Source: WRGA01 sp031553395 (lineage in GTDB: Bacteria; Bacteroidota; Bacteroidia; Bacteroidales; WRGA01). From it: 64,000 nucleotides of DNA. A model generated the notes under the pieces. It was not told the origin of the DNA. It saw only the letters and a program-made list of their open reading frames with translations, and did not search any database. Position numbers and translations under genes: made by a program. Position 1 is the stretch's first letter; the number at the start of each line of letters is the position of its first letter. Location of the stretch: assembly GCA_031553395.1 (NCBI GenBank), contig JAVBLR010000006.1, forward strand, positions 368,327-432,326. Reading direction: 5' to 3'. This document shows positions 36,616 to 45,863 of the stretch, piece after piece.

Positions 36616-37623
36616 ATGAATATCCGTTTTATAATATCATTTCTGCTAATATGTGTTTTTTCATCTTGTCTTCCTGAAGATGATTTTGATTCATCTCCGC
36701 AAGCAAATTTTGATGCTTTATGGAAAATAATAGATGAGAAATATTGCTTCTTTGATTATAAAGATATCAATTGGGATGAGATTTATGCAGAATATCAACC
36801 TCGCATAAAACCGGATATGTCGGATGAATCTTTATTTGACATATTAGGCAAAATGCTTGCAGAACTGAAAGATGGGCATGTCAATCTTGTTTCTACTTTT
36901 AATTTTTCTCGGTATTGGGATTGGTATTTGGATTATCCGGATAATTTTGATGAAAAGATTCAGGAAAATTATTTGGGAAGAGATTATTATATTGCCAGCA
37001 GTATCAATTATAAAGTCTTGGATGATAATATCGGATACATGTATTATTCCGATTTTTCAAGAACAGTTGGTAGAAGTAATTTGGATCAAATTATTAACAA
37101 ATTTTCTTTGTGTCGTGGGATTATTATAGATGTAAGAAATAATTCCGGAGGATTACTGACTAATGTTGATATTATTGCATCTCGTTTTACCAATGAAAAA
37201 GTTTTGGTTGGATATTCTCAGTATAAAACGGGAAAAGGTCATAATGATTTTTCAGATTTTCAATCTAAATATTTAGAACCATCCAATCGTATCCGCTATC
37301 AGAAAACGGTTGTTGTATTAACGAATCGCAGATGTTTTAGTGCGACGAATGATTTTGTTAGTGTGATGAAGGTTTTACCTAATGTAACTATTATGGGAGA
37401 TAAAACCGGTGGTGGTGGAGGTTTTCCTCTTTCTTCGGAACTTCCCAACGGATGGTCGATACGGTTTTCTGCTTGCCCTAATTATGATTCGAATATGGAT
37501 AATATTGAATTCGGTATTGAGCCAGATATCAAAGTTTTTATGGAAGGGGATGATATGCAGAAAGGGATTGATTCCATTATTGAAGCTGCACGAGAATATA
37601 TTATTCAGAAGAGCGAAGAATAA
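36616..37623 (+). CDS. S41-family peptidase lipoprotein
   Basis: The ATG at 36616 gives 335 residues with a lipoprotein signal (MNIRFIISFLLICVFSSC). An N-terminal helical region (ANFDALWKIIDEKYCFFDYK) and DGHVNLVS are typical of the tricorn/CtpA-like S41 family. The serine nucleophile is Ser242 in RRCFSATNDF; the likely catalytic Lys263 lies in MGDKTGGGGG. I see no clear PDZ domain. It should be anchored in the cell envelope and cleave proteins there. It lies 7 bp after the putative anti-sigma gene, so it may be a proteolytic arm of the sigma module or simply its target. Confidence 0.88.
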   Translation: MNIRFIISFLLICVFSSCLPEDDFDSSPQANFDALWKIIDEKYCFFDYKDINWDEIYAEYQPRIKPDMSDESLFDILGKMLAELKDGHVNLVSTFNFSRYWDWYLDYPDNFDEKIQENYLGRDYYIASSINYKVLDDNIGYMYYSDFSRTVGRSNLDQIINKFSLCRGIIIDVRNNSGGLLTNVDIIASRFTNEKVLVGYSQYKTGKGHNDFSDFQSKYLEPSNRIRYQKTVVVLTNRRCFSATNDFVSVMKVLPNVTIMGDKTGGGGGFPLSSELPNGWSIRFSACPNYDSNMDNIEFGIEPDIKVFMEGDDMQKGIDSIIEAAREYIIQKSEE

Positions 37624-37637
37624 AGTGGAGGTAATAT

Positions 37638-37680
37638 GTAAAAGGTAAAAAGTGAATTTTCTTTACTTTTTACCTTTTAC
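37638..37680. terminator. Bidirectional terminator between convergent genes
   Basis: A perfect 16-bp stem: GTAAAAGGTAAAAAGT at 37638-37653 pairs with 37665-37680, with an 11-nt loop. It separates the S41 peptidase (+) and the acyltransferase (-). Confidence 0.85.
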
Positions 37681-37691
37681 TTTTTTACCCC

Positions 37692-38849
37692 TTACATTTT
37701 TACTGATAATTTATTTTTCAGCGGATTAGCATACATCTCCAATATTTTGCCGGTTAAAAAATCAATATCTTTATTGGGTATGTCAATTTTATTCAAACAC
37801 TTTTTCAGGTGATTGTCGAAAACTTCTTTTTCTTCTTGGGTATAATTCTTTTCAAACTGATTTTCACCATTTAATCTGTCATAGGCAATATAATTCCCCG
37901 GATAAATAAAGTAATTCTGGTAAATTTCATTATCAATTAATTCTCCTACAGCTGCGACTTGCACTGCTTTGTCAGCATCAGAAGGGATTGCATTCAGTTT
38001 GTTATTAATTGGTTTTCCTATTTGGAATTTTACATTTCCTTTAAAACCAAGCAGTCCGATTTCCATATTCAGCAAATCATCCCGGTCTTGTTTTTTGTAT
38101 TCAGGATTATCTCTTTTCAGTTGAAATTCCTTAGCTTTCAAGTAATCACACGGATCGTATTCATAAGAAATAGACAATGGTACAATATTTATCTCTTGGA
38201 TATTATACAAAAAGCTTCCTTCTCCACCTAAACTAAGCATTTTTAGTACACTTTCCTGTGTTCGGTCGTTTGCATCTTTTGCCCTGCCTTCGCGTTGTGC
38301 AATCCATACCGAATGATTTTTTTTCTTTATGGCATAATGAATGTAAGAAGATAATCTTTTGGATACTTCCAACATTTGGCGTTTTGATACTCCACGTTGT
38401 ACGATAAAACTTTTATTTATTTTTACCAAATCAACTATCCATGGGTAAATCAATAGGTTATCTCCTATTGCAATTTCAGTTGTATCGAAACCATTTCCTT
38501 GCATGAATAACTGAATATTGAAGAAAGCTGCATCCAATATAATATCCCTATGATTAGAAATATATGTGTATGATTCTTTACTGGATACATTCTCAATTCC
38601 TGAGAGGCTTAAACTTGATGTCGTTTTTTTTGCCATCCCAAACATGAAAGGGCAAACCACATCACGTTGAAAGTCGTATGTGTTTTTAAAAGATGCCATC
38701 AGATTTTTAAAAGCCTCATAATCAATGTCAGGCATAGCAAATCTTACAGCATGTTCAAATCTGTCTTCTTTTAATAATCGCCCAATAGCCTCAGGGACTT
38801 CATTTCCTTCATAAGGCCGGATTTCATCAAAATCAGAATTATATTCCAT
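37692..38849 (-). CDS. PlsC-type acyltransferase
   Basis: The 385-residue protein has the acyltransferase motif ISNHRDIILDAAF around His100 and WIAQREGRAKD near residue 185, which in this Bacteroidetes family marks 1-acyl-sn-glycerol-3-phosphate acyltransferase-like enzymes. It has no obvious signal peptide and should act at the inner-membrane surface in phospholipid or lipid synthesis. Its substrate is not certain. It is the last gene of the leftward PASTA-RluA-Ddl operon, 58 bp after ddl. Confidence 0.8.
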   Translation of the reverse strand: MEYNSDFDEIRPYEGNEVPEAIGRLLKEDRFEHAVRFAMPDIDYEAFKNLMASFKNTYDFQRDVVCPFMFGMAKKTTSSLSLSGIENVSSKESYTYISNHRDIILDAAFFNIQLFMQGNGFDTTEIAIGDNLLIYPWIVDLVKINKSFIVQRGVSKRQMLEVSKRLSSYIHYAIKKKNHSVWIAQREGRAKDANDRTQESVLKMLSLGGEGSFLYNIQEINIVPLSISYEYDPCDYLKAKEFQLKRDNPEYKKQDRDDLLNMEIGLLGFKGNVKFQIGKPINNKLNAIPSDADKAVQVAAVGELIDNEIYQNYFIYPGNYIAYDRLNGENQFEKNYTQEEKEVFDNHLKKCLNKIDIPNKDIDFLTGKILEMYANPLKNKLSVKM

Positions 38850-38907
38850 AAAAAGTAATCTGTAATAAAATTAAATCTTTTATATAAATCTTTGCGAATA
38901 ATTTTTT

Positions 38908-39894
38908 CTACAAAAAAGATGCCAAACGGATATTTTCTTCAATTACGTCTGTCATTACATCTTTAATATCAAGCCCGGCAGCTTTTACTTGTTGAGGTAT
39001 AAAGCTTGTGGTAGTCATTCCCGGAGTAGTATTTACTTCCAACAAGCAAATTCCATGTTCCCCAATTATAAAATCGGCACGAATAATTCCTTTACAGCCT
39101 AGAATGTCATATATTGCCGATGTAATTTGTTGAATGCGTTTGGTTAATTCGTCCGAAATGCGGGCAGGAGTTATTTCTTCTACTTTGCTGGCTGTATATT
39201 TTGCTTCAAAATCGAAGAACTCATTTTTACTTACTACTTCGGTAATTGGGAAAACAACCTGTTTTTCCTTTGTTTTATAACAGCCGCATGTAACTTCTGT
39301 TCCTGATATTAATTTTTCGATAATAACTTCAGAACCTTCGGAAAAAGCATTTTTGATGGCTGGTTGGATTTCTTCTTTAGCTTTCACTTTAGTTACACCA
39401 AAACTGGAACCTCCAACATTTGACTTTATAAAACAAGGTAATCCTATTTTTTCTAATACTTGTTCATCTCCAATATTTTGTTCTTTCCTTAACAAAAGAG
39501 AATCTGATATTTTTATTCCAAATGATTTCAAATATTGATTGCAGGTAAATTTATTGAAAGTCAGCGCTGCTGCCAATACTCCACAACATGAATAAGGAAT
39601 TCCCAACATGTCAAAATATCCTTGTAAAAGCCCGTTTTCGCCTGGTGTTCCGTGAATGGTAATATATGCACAATCGAAAGTGATTTTTTTATCAATTGTA
39701 ATGCTAAAATCATTTTTATCAATCGGATATTTTTTTCCATCCAATTCAATTTCCCATATTCCATTCCGGATAATTGCGATATAGCAATTATATTTTTCTT
39801 TGTCTATAAAACTGTAAACGCCCTTTGCACTTTCCATAGAAACAATCCATTCCGATGAATCTCCTCCGCAAATTATGGCTATATTTTTTTTCAT
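38908..39894 (-). CDS. ddl: D-alanine--D-alanine ligase
   Basis: This 328-residue ATP-grasp enzyme makes D-Ala-D-Ala for peptidoglycan. Seen in sequence: N-terminal CGGDSSEWIVSMESAKGVY, HGTPGENGLLQGYFDMLGIP, the ATP-binding loop KSNVGGSSFGVTKV, and the C-terminal GIIRADFIIGEHGICLLEVN followed by TTPGMTTTSFIPQQ. Length is normal. It lies 12 bp after the pseudouridine synthase gene, in an order common in Bacteroidetes. Confidence 0.95.
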   Translation of the reverse strand: MKKNIAIICGGDSSEWIVSMESAKGVYSFIDKEKYNCYIAIIRNGIWEIELDGKKYPIDKNDFSITIDKKITFDCAYITIHGTPGENGLLQGYFDMLGIPYSCCGVLAAALTFNKFTCNQYLKSFGIKISDSLLLRKEQNIGDEQVLEKIGLPCFIKSNVGGSSFGVTKVKAKEEIQPAIKNAFSEGSEVIIEKLISGTEVTCGCYKTKEKQVVFPITEVVSKNEFFDFEAKYTASKVEEITPARISDELTKRIQQITSAIYDILGCKGIIRADFIIGEHGICLLEVNTTPGMTTTSFIPQQVKAAGLDIKDVMTDVIEENIRLASFL

Positions 39895-39906
39895 TATTTT
39901 ATTCGA

Positions 39907-40971
39907 TCAATTTTCTCTATTTTTTATATATACTCTCCATTTTTCAATCAGGTTTTGCATGTCTTCAGGAAGTTCGGATGTGAAAAACATTTCTTCCTTT
40001 GTTCTTGGATGGATAAAGCCTAATGTTTGTGCATGTAGGGCTTGTCTTGGACAAATTTCAAAACAGTTTCTTACAAATTGCTTGTATTTTGTAAAAACGG
40101 TTCCTTTCAATATTTCGTGCCCTCCGTATCGTTCGTCATTAAATAATGTGTGTCCGATATATTTCATGTGAACACGGATTTGATGCGTTCTTCCTGTTTC
40201 CAAGCGACATTCGACCAATGTTACATATCCCAACCGTTCCAGTACTTTGTAATGAGTAACAGCCGGTTTTCCTTGTTCTCCATCGGGAAAAACAATCATC
40301 TGTTGGCGATCTTTGGGATTCCTTCCAATATTTCCAACTATTGTTCCTTCTTCGTTTTCAACATTTCCCCAAACTAATGCCATGTATTTCCGTTTGGTTG
40401 TTTTATCGAAAAACTGACGGGATAAATTTGTTTTTGCCTCTGGATTTTTTGCTATCAATAATAATCCGGAAGTGTTTTTATCAATTCGATGTACTAATCC
40501 CAAGCGGGGATCATTTTCGTCAAAAGAAGGATTATCACGAAAATGATATGCCAACGCATTTACTAACGTTCCGGTATAATTTCCATGTCCCGGATGAACG
40601 ACCAATCCCGGTTGTTTGTCTACAACCAACAAATCTTCATCCTCGTATATAATGTTAATAGGAATATCTTCTGGAATGATTTCAATTTCCCTGCGGGGAC
40701 TATCCATTACAACAGTAATTGTATCAAGTGGTTTTACTTTGTAATTAGATTTTACGGCAATGCCATTTGCCAAAATACATCCTGCATCGGCAGCCTGTTG
40801 TACTCGATTGCGGGAAATGCCTTCTATTCTATCGGTCAAAAATTTATCAACTCGCAATAAACTCTGTCCTTTGTCGGCAGTAAATCGAAAGTGCTCGTAA
40901 ACATCCGAAACGGCATCAGAAGATAACATATCTTCCTCGTCATTTTCAATATTTTCGGCCCAATTATTCAT
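39907..40971 (-). CDS. RluA-family pseudouridine synthase
   Basis: The 354-residue protein has an N-terminal S4 RNA-binding domain (LLRVDKFLTDRIEGISRNRV, ~38-100) and a catalytic domain with Asp164 in GLVHRIDKNTSGLLLIAKN. It isomerises uridines in RNA; position next to ddl is typical of the RluD-like enzyme that modifies 23S rRNA, but the exact target is inferred. It lies 6 bp after the PASTA gene, implying one transcript. Confidence 0.93.
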   Translation of the reverse strand: MNNWAENIENDEEDMLSSDAVSDVYEHFRFTADKGQSLLRVDKFLTDRIEGISRNRVQQAADAGCILANGIAVKSNYKVKPLDTITVVMDSPRREIEIIPEDIPINIIYEDEDLLVVDKQPGLVVHPGHGNYTGTLVNALAYHFRDNPSFDENDPRLGLVHRIDKNTSGLLLIAKNPEAKTNLSRQFFDKTTKRKYMALVWGNVENEEGTIVGNIGRNPKDRQQMIVFPDGEQGKPAVTHYKVLERLGYVTLVECRLETGRTHQIRVHMKYIGHTLFNDERYGGHEILKGTVFTKYKQFVRNCFEICPRQALHAQTLGFIHPRTKEEMFFTSELPEDMQNLIEKWRVYIKNREN

Positions 40972-40977
40972 TTATTA

Positions 40978-41601
40978 TTAAAACCAGGAATCATCATTCG
41001 TTGTAGATGTCGTAGTTCCTTCTTTAGCGGAATCGATGCGTATAGAATCAGAATAGGCAGAGTCTCCTCCGTTTCCTACTTCCAATGTCAAGCGAGTACC
41101 ATCTAAAAGCTTGGTGCCGGGATAAACAATCGCTTCTCCTTTTTTTACCCTTAATACTAAATCTTTGAATTCGGAATCAACTAATAATATGGATGTTGCG
41201 AATCCAGCATTTTGTAGGATAGTTTCGGCCTGACGCAAAGAAAGGTCGCGTACATCCGGAAGTTCGATTTGTTTTGTGGAAAACGAATTGATGGTTATGA
41301 ATATTATCCGGTTGGGTTTTACTTTTGTATTTGCCTGTGGTACTTGTTCACAAATTACACCCGGAGTTTTATTCTTTGCAAAGATAGAGTCTACAACTTC
41401 ATATCGAAGTCCTTTGGATTTTAAAAGCGGAAGTGCTTCGGCAACAGTAACTCCCTTTATATCAGGAACGACCACTGCTTCTCCATGTTTGGTATATATG
41501 TTTAGAGCCCAAAATGTTGCTACAATCAGTAATGCAATAACAATAATGATTGCAACTATATTTTTTAGATAAATGTTGTTGAAAATGGATTTTATACTCA
41601 T
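40978..41601 (-). CDS. PASTA-domain membrane protein
   Basis: The 207-residue protein has one N-terminal transmembrane helix (IVAIIIVIALLIVATFWALN) and a periplasmic part with PASTA repeats: VVPDIKGVTVAEALPLLKSK near residue 37, ELPDVRDLSLRQAETILQNA near 113, and a degenerate third near 160. PASTA domains bind peptidoglycan or muropeptides. It lacks the kinase or transpeptidase partner usual in Gram-positive bacteria; stand-alone PASTA proteins beside rluD and ddl are typical in Bacteroidetes. The C-terminal tail is Ser/Thr-rich and acidic. Confidence 0.88.
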   Translation of the reverse strand: MSIKSIFNNIYLKNIVAIIIVIALLIVATFWALNIYTKHGEAVVVPDIKGVTVAEALPLLKSKGLRYEVVDSIFAKNKTPGVICEQVPQANTKVKPNRIIFITINSFSTKQIELPDVRDLSLRQAETILQNAGFATSILLVDSEFKDLVLRVKKGEAIVYPGTKLLDGTRLTLEVGNGGDSAYSDSIRIDSAKEGTTTSTTNDDSWF

Positions 41602-41623
41602 ACTCCATAGAAATATTTGGGTT

Positions 41624-41631
41624 CAAAAGTA
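41624..41631 (-). promoter_or_regulatory. -7 box of the PASTA-RluA-Ddl operon (TACTTTTG)
   Basis: Minus-strand TACTTTTG fits TAnnTTTG. A GTTG -33-like element lies 21 nt upstream at 41653-41656. The leader would be under 25 nt. Confidence 0.5.
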
Positions 41632-41781
41632 ACAAAAAATACCGAAAAAACTCAACTATTTTGTTTAAATACGTGGGGTTTTAGAAAGTGTTTCAAAAAA
41701 TCTTATTGTATAACTTTTTTGAGATCAATTATTCTGAAAAATAAAAGAATAAAAGCTTGTTTAAGAGTTTTGTGTTAAAAC

Positions 41782-41809
41782 AAAAGGCTGCCAAACAAGG
41801 CAGCCTTTT
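41782..41809 (-). terminator. Terminator of rpsO
   Basis: AAAAGGCTGCC at 41782-41792 pairs with 41799-41809; on the minus strand the hairpin is followed by a T-rich run. It sits 19 nt after the rpsO stop codon. Confidence 0.9.
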
Positions 41810-41828
41810 AAGCTTTTGTAAAAATTAC

Positions 41829-42098
41829 TTACTTTCTGATGTTGAGTTCTTTGATAATTGCACGATATCTGCTGATATCGATTTTTATCAAATAATCAAG
41901 TAAACGGCGACGTTTACCTACCAACATTTTAAGAGCTCTTTCTGTGTTATAATCTTTATGATTTGACTTCAAATGTTCAGTCAAATGAGAAATACGGTAT
42001 GAAAATAATGCTATCTGCGCTTCAGGTGAGCCAGTATCAGTATTAGACTTTCCGTATTTTTCAAAGATTTCTTGTTTCTTTTCCGATGATAAATACAT
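41829..42098 (-). CDS. rpsO: 30S ribosomal protein S15
   Basis: The 89-residue protein has the S15 signature: MYLSSEKKQEIFEKYGKSNT, DTGSPEAQIALFSYRISHL, HLKSNHKDYNTERALKMLVG and RRRLLDYL. It binds 16S rRNA in the 30S subunit. It is monocistronic, with its own promoter and terminator. S15 often represses its own translation through its leader, but I cannot show such a structure here. Confidence 0.98.
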   Translation of the reverse strand: MYLSSEKKQEIFEKYGKSNTDTGSPEAQIALFSYRISHLTEHLKSNHKDYNTERALKMLVGKRRRLLDYLIKIDISRYRAIIKELNIRK

Positions 42099-42139
42099 GG
42101 TTCTTTTTGTTAAAAAATAAAACTTATATTTTGAGCCGA

Positions 42140-42147
42140 CAAAGGTA
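42140..42147 (-). promoter_or_regulatory. rpsO promoter -7 box (TACCTTTG)
   Basis: Minus-strand TACCTTTG matches TAnnTTTG and lies 42 nt upstream of the rpsO ATG. The -33 element is weak. Confidence 0.5.
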
Positions 42148-42252
42148 AGGATTTATTTGGATTATCAATATTATTTGTCAGAAAATTATTGTTTTGAGTA
42201 ATTAGTTGCAGTTGGCTTTTGGCATAATTTATTGCAATTAAATTATACTAAA

Positions 42253-42723
42253 CTAATTGCTTATATGGATTAGTTTTTTCATAAACTCACCAACAGCTTT
42301 CAAATTATCGGGGTGTGGTGCCCAATCTGCAAAGTCTTCATTATTTAATGGTGTATAGGGGCCTTTTTTTACTTCAAAAACGATGGTGTTTGGCTCTGAA
42401 ACGATTAAGGAATGCCATGTGTCAGCTGGTATTTCTATGCCTAAGTTACCACTTGTTTGCGATAGTTCAATTTGATTTGTAATCTTTCCGGAATTGTCAA
42501 ATATGAAAATAATTAGTTTGCCGCGAAGCAGAATAAAAATCTCTTCTTTTGCCGGATCTGAATGTTTATGTGGACGAATATAAGTGTTTGGTTCTAAGGC
42601 ATTCAACATGCGATGAAGAGAATCATCCAAATTTTCGTGAAAGTTGTAATTCAGTCTGAATCTGCAGTTTTCTTTTGCTCCTTGAGAAACTGAATCCAAT
42701 AAATTAGTTGTTATAATTTTCAT
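42253..42723 (-). CDS. wbuC: WbuC-family cupin
   Basis: The 156-residue protein is a small cupin with the metal-binding segment YIRPHKHSDPAKEEIFILLR and the second half GIEIPADTWHSLIVSEPNTI. This is typical of WbuC proteins, which are found at the ends of O-antigen and capsule loci. The enzymatic role of WbuC is not established. It is the last gene of the leftward polysaccharide locus, 14 bp after the sugar transferase gene. Confidence 0.85.
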   Translation of the reverse strand: MKIITTNLLDSVSQGAKENCRFRLNYNFHENLDDSLHRMLNALEPNTYIRPHKHSDPAKEEIFILLRGKLIIFIFDNSGKITNQIELSQTSGNLGIEIPADTWHSLIVSEPNTIVFEVKKGPYTPLNNEDFADWAPHPDNLKAVGEFMKKLIHISN

Positions 42724-42737
42724 ATATTCAGTGTTAT

Positions 42738-43709
42738 CTAGACGTTTTTTGTAGCATGCAAATGGTAGAATTTTTTCTTAAGAATAATATAAACTAAACT
42801 TAATATGCCTAAAGAAATAAAAAAATAGATAAAACGATATTCATATAAATATTTCCAGAAATACAAGTATCCACCGGTTAAAGCAGCTTGAATAAGCATG
42901 TAAATAGAGGCTACCTTAATATGCGGAATTTTTAATTCGTTTGCCATTAACTGATAAAGATGCTTCCGGTGGGCTTCGAAAATATTTTCTTTCAACATCA
43001 AACGATGGATGATAGTTAAAATACTATCTATCCCATAAACTCCAAATATAATAATAAAACCAAGGTCTTGTGACTTTATAATCAACTGACCTGTAAGGAA
43101 AAGTAAAATAAATGCAATGCTGACAGCTCCGACATCTCCGGCAAAACAACGCGCTTTTTTCCTGAAATTGTAAAAATTAAATACAAACAGAGCTAATAGT
43201 AAAATTATCAGTAAATGCCCATCTGTAAAAGGAATAAGTGTATAATTCACAAACCACAATGCTGCGACAATTACAGTGCTGTAACCTCCGGTAATTCCGT
43301 TAATCCCATCCATAAAATTGTAGGCATTGATAATTCCTGTACAAACAACCAACGCAATAATCATGTACCACCATTGAAAATCCTGCATTAAACTTAACTG
43401 ATAGATCATCAGGGCTATTGCGGCGAAATGGACTGTAATTCTTATTTTAAAGGATAAGTCTCCGGCATCATCAATAAAACTAATAGTTGTAATTAATAAT
43501 AATCCGATGATAAACCAAAGATAGGGTAGTTGGAAAAACAGGGCATAAAGGAGTACGCCAATTGTGAATATTATTCCGCCACCGCGAATAATGATTCCCG
43601 TGTGCGAACTTCTTTCATTGGGCTTATCTATAATGTTGTATTTGTCTGCAATCTTGAAATATATATTTTCAATAACTACGAGCAATACAAAGATTATCAA
43701 ATATTTCAT
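42738..43709 (-). CDS. Polyprenyl-phosphate sugar-1-phosphate transferase (WecA/WbpL type)
   Basis: This 323-residue polytopic membrane protein belongs to the MraY/WecA superfamily. Visible motifs are SFIDDAGDLS (Asp80, Asp81, Asp84), NAYNFMDGINGITGGYS near residue 128, CFAGDVGAVSIAF near 188, and the HIH-like loop EAHRKHLYQL. Enzymes of this family transfer a HexNAc-1-phosphate from UDP-sugar to undecaprenyl phosphate, which starts O-antigen or capsule repeat-unit assembly. The sugar cannot be read from sequence. It is the only initiating transferase in the locus. Confidence 0.92.
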   Translation of the reverse strand: MKYLIIFVLLVVIENIYFKIADKYNIIDKPNERSSHTGIIIRGGGIIFTIGVLLYALFFQLPYLWFIIGLLLITTISFIDDAGDLSFKIRITVHFAAIALMIYQLSLMQDFQWWYMIIALVVCTGIINAYNFMDGINGITGGYSTVIVAALWFVNYTLIPFTDGHLLIILLLALFVFNFYNFRKKARCFAGDVGAVSIAFILLFLTGQLIIKSQDLGFIIIFGVYGIDSILTIIHRLMLKENIFEAHRKHLYQLMANELKIPHIKVASIYMLIQAALTGGYLYFWKYLYEYRFIYFFISLGILSLVYIILKKKFYHLHATKNV

Positions 43710-43733
43710 TTATAGAATTAAGAATTTTTCTTA

Positions 43734-44585
43734 TTACTTTTTCATTATTCGGGTTAATGTTTTGCGAATTCTAAAGCGGTGTCTGACGCTGAATGCGAAT
43801 AATGCTATAACAAATTTATTGGAATAAAATTTCTTAGCTATTTTGATATAACTTAATGGCAGATATTTATCATAAACTGGAGATGTTTCTCCCGGTGGAT
43901 GATGATGTCGCACTTCGACCGAATTATCAAAATAAATATTCCAGTTGTTTTTTTGTGCAATTTTTCCAAAAACAGTTTCTTCGCCATATAAGAAAATATT
44001 GTCGAAATAGGATTGATTGTCGATCGTTTTTTTGCAATCAACAATAAATGCAGAACCTTCTACCGCAAAAACTTTTCCTGATTTTTTTGATAAATGAGTA
44101 TGAAAATATTTTAATACCGGATTGCTGAACGGGAAAAACAAATTATAAAGAATTTCCCTCCATAATAAGAAAGGAATAATAGGAGATGATACGATTGAAA
44201 ATCCGGGAATTGTAATTTTAGGGCCTGTAATAAAACAATTCGTATCTTTTTGAAAATAAGAAAATAAAGTTGTAATTAGTTCATCCCAATTATCGCAAGA
44301 AACGTCCGGATTTAAGATAAAAGCATGAGTTACTAACGAATTGTAAAGTGCTTTTATTCCAGTTAAATTACCCTGAAAGTACCCGTTATTTGAAGTTTTT
44401 TCCAACTGTATCTGTAGTTCCGGAAATTTGCTTATTATTTCTTTTAGACGTAATAATTCCGAAGCATCTTCCGAGTTGTCAACAATGCAAATAAGTTGGG
44501 ATAATTTTTGTTCTTGCATTGCCTGCAACTGTTTTTCAATCCAATTGCTGTTTTTATGATTTAAAATGACTAATCCTGTTTTCAT
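43734..44585 (-). CDS. Glycosyltransferase family 2
   Basis: The 283-residue protein opens with MKTGLVILNHKNSNWIEKQL and carries the GT-A features IVDNSEDASELL, GNLTGIKALYNSLVTHAFIL and NPDVSCDNW (a DxS-like metal site), plus EGSAFIVDCK and YGEETVFGKIA. This layout is typical of rhamnosyltransferase-like GT2 enzymes, which add a sugar to the lipid-linked repeat unit at the inner membrane. Substrate unknown. It lies 12 bp after the polymerase gene. Confidence 0.85.
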   Translation of the reverse strand: MKTGLVILNHKNSNWIEKQLQAMQEQKLSQLICIVDNSEDASELLRLKEIISKFPELQIQLEKTSNNGYFQGNLTGIKALYNSLVTHAFILNPDVSCDNWDELITTLFSYFQKDTNCFITGPKITIPGFSIVSSPIIPFLLWREILYNLFFPFSNPVLKYFHTHLSKKSGKVFAVEGSAFIVDCKKTIDNQSYFDNIFLYGEETVFGKIAQKNNWNIYFDNSVEVRHHHPPGETSPVYDKYLPLSYIKIAKKFYSNKFVIALFAFSVRHRFRIRKTLTRIMKK

Positions 44586-44597
44586 TTTGTTAATTTC

Positions 44598-45773
44598 TTA
44601 ACTGATAATCATTCTGCCATTTTCTGTACGAATATTGGAAAACATATATCCGATGAACATCCAATATAAAAAGTTTACAAAGAAAAACTCTGTCACATTC
44701 GAACCAATCATCTGCATACTTAATCCGATAAAAACAAAAAAGCCTGTTTTTACAGCACTTATATTAAATTTACTATAGATGAATAAAAGCCCTGCCATTA
44801 CGAATAAGAATAGATAAAATAACAGGCCAAGTATTCCTATTTCAGAAAAAATACGAGGATAATCCCCATCGGCACAGATTTTAAAGACAGACCACCCTGC
44901 TACACGAGAAACCTGTCCAACTTGTCCTACTCCAACTCCTAAAGGATATTCTACAAGGTTTTCAAATCCAGCATCCCATTGATTTTGACGTTCGTCTACA
45001 GCTTGTTTTCCAAATTGATTCTCATATCTTTCTACAAGAGATTCAATCTTAAATACTCCGGCACCTATTAATACTCCTCCCAATATTAACATAACCAAAC
45101 CTCTGACGATAGTCATTTCTTTTATTTTGAGATGGCCTGTTTTTATTTTCTCTACAAAGTTTAAAAATAAAATAATAACGCCACCTAACCATGCTCCTCG
45201 TTGTTGAGCAAAGACTAATCCTATGGTTACAAGGATTAGTAATATAGTATCTTTTATTGATTTATTATTAAAGAAAAGGGTAGCAAAGCAAATGAGCATT
45301 AGGGATGAGAATCCAAGTGAACCGGATACACTACACATACGTTCTCCAAATACTCCAGTTCTGAATATTTCTGCAAAGCCAGCAATATATGGATAATAGG
45401 GTGTGACAGGATAAATTAAAATACCAAATGCTATATGTACCAATGCTACCACTTTTATAGATTTGACCATTTGATCAAAGTCTATCAGATAGGCAAAGAA
45501 ATAACCGGTAATTGGGATTAAGTACATGTATATTCCCATGAATAGCGTCAGGGATTGTGAAGGTAAGAATGCTAGTGATATAAATGAAATGAATATTGCA
45601 TATATAATAAAATACCATATATAGTTATCTATTGAACGCCATTGTACTTTTTTTTGATTGGTAAGAAAAAGAATTATTAATATAGGAATATTTAAAACAA
45701 AAGGAAGTTGGTTTCCCATTATTTTAGCTAATCCGGGCAGTAATGAATATATAAGTAATAATATTGTAATCAT
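44598..45773 (-). CDS. Wzy-like O-antigen/capsule polymerase
   Basis: The 391-residue protein has about ten to twelve hydrophobic helices and a large periplasmic loop near residues 230-300 (ERYENQFGKQAVDERQNQWD, then LVEYPLGVGVGQVGQV). The segments AQQRGAWLGG and SEIGILGLLFYLFL are typical of the O-antigen ligase/polymerase superfamily. In a Wzx/Wzy system it would join repeat units in the periplasm. A ligase role cannot be excluded. Sequence identity in this family is low, so the call rests mainly on topology and context. Confidence 0.82.
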   Translation of the reverse strand: MITILLLIYSLLPGLAKIMGNQLPFVLNIPILIILFLTNQKKVQWRSIDNYIWYFIIYAIFISFISLAFLPSQSLTLFMGIYMYLIPITGYFFAYLIDFDQMVKSIKVVALVHIAFGILIYPVTPYYPYIAGFAEIFRTGVFGERMCSVSGSLGFSSLMLICFATLFFNNKSIKDTILLILVTIGLVFAQQRGAWLGGVIILFLNFVEKIKTGHLKIKEMTIVRGLVMLILGGVLIGAGVFKIESLVERYENQFGKQAVDERQNQWDAGFENLVEYPLGVGVGQVGQVSRVAGWSVFKICADGDYPRIFSEIGILGLLFYLFLFVMAGLLFIYSKFNISAVKTGFFVFIGLSMQMIGSNVTEFFFVNFLYWMFIGYMFSNIRTENGRMIIS

Positions 45774-45863
45774 CAGATCATTTTGTATTTTTGAAAAATA
45801 GCATCAAAAAAAATAAAATGAGTGCAAAGGTATAAAAATATATTTTTTATAATGCTTATTCAT

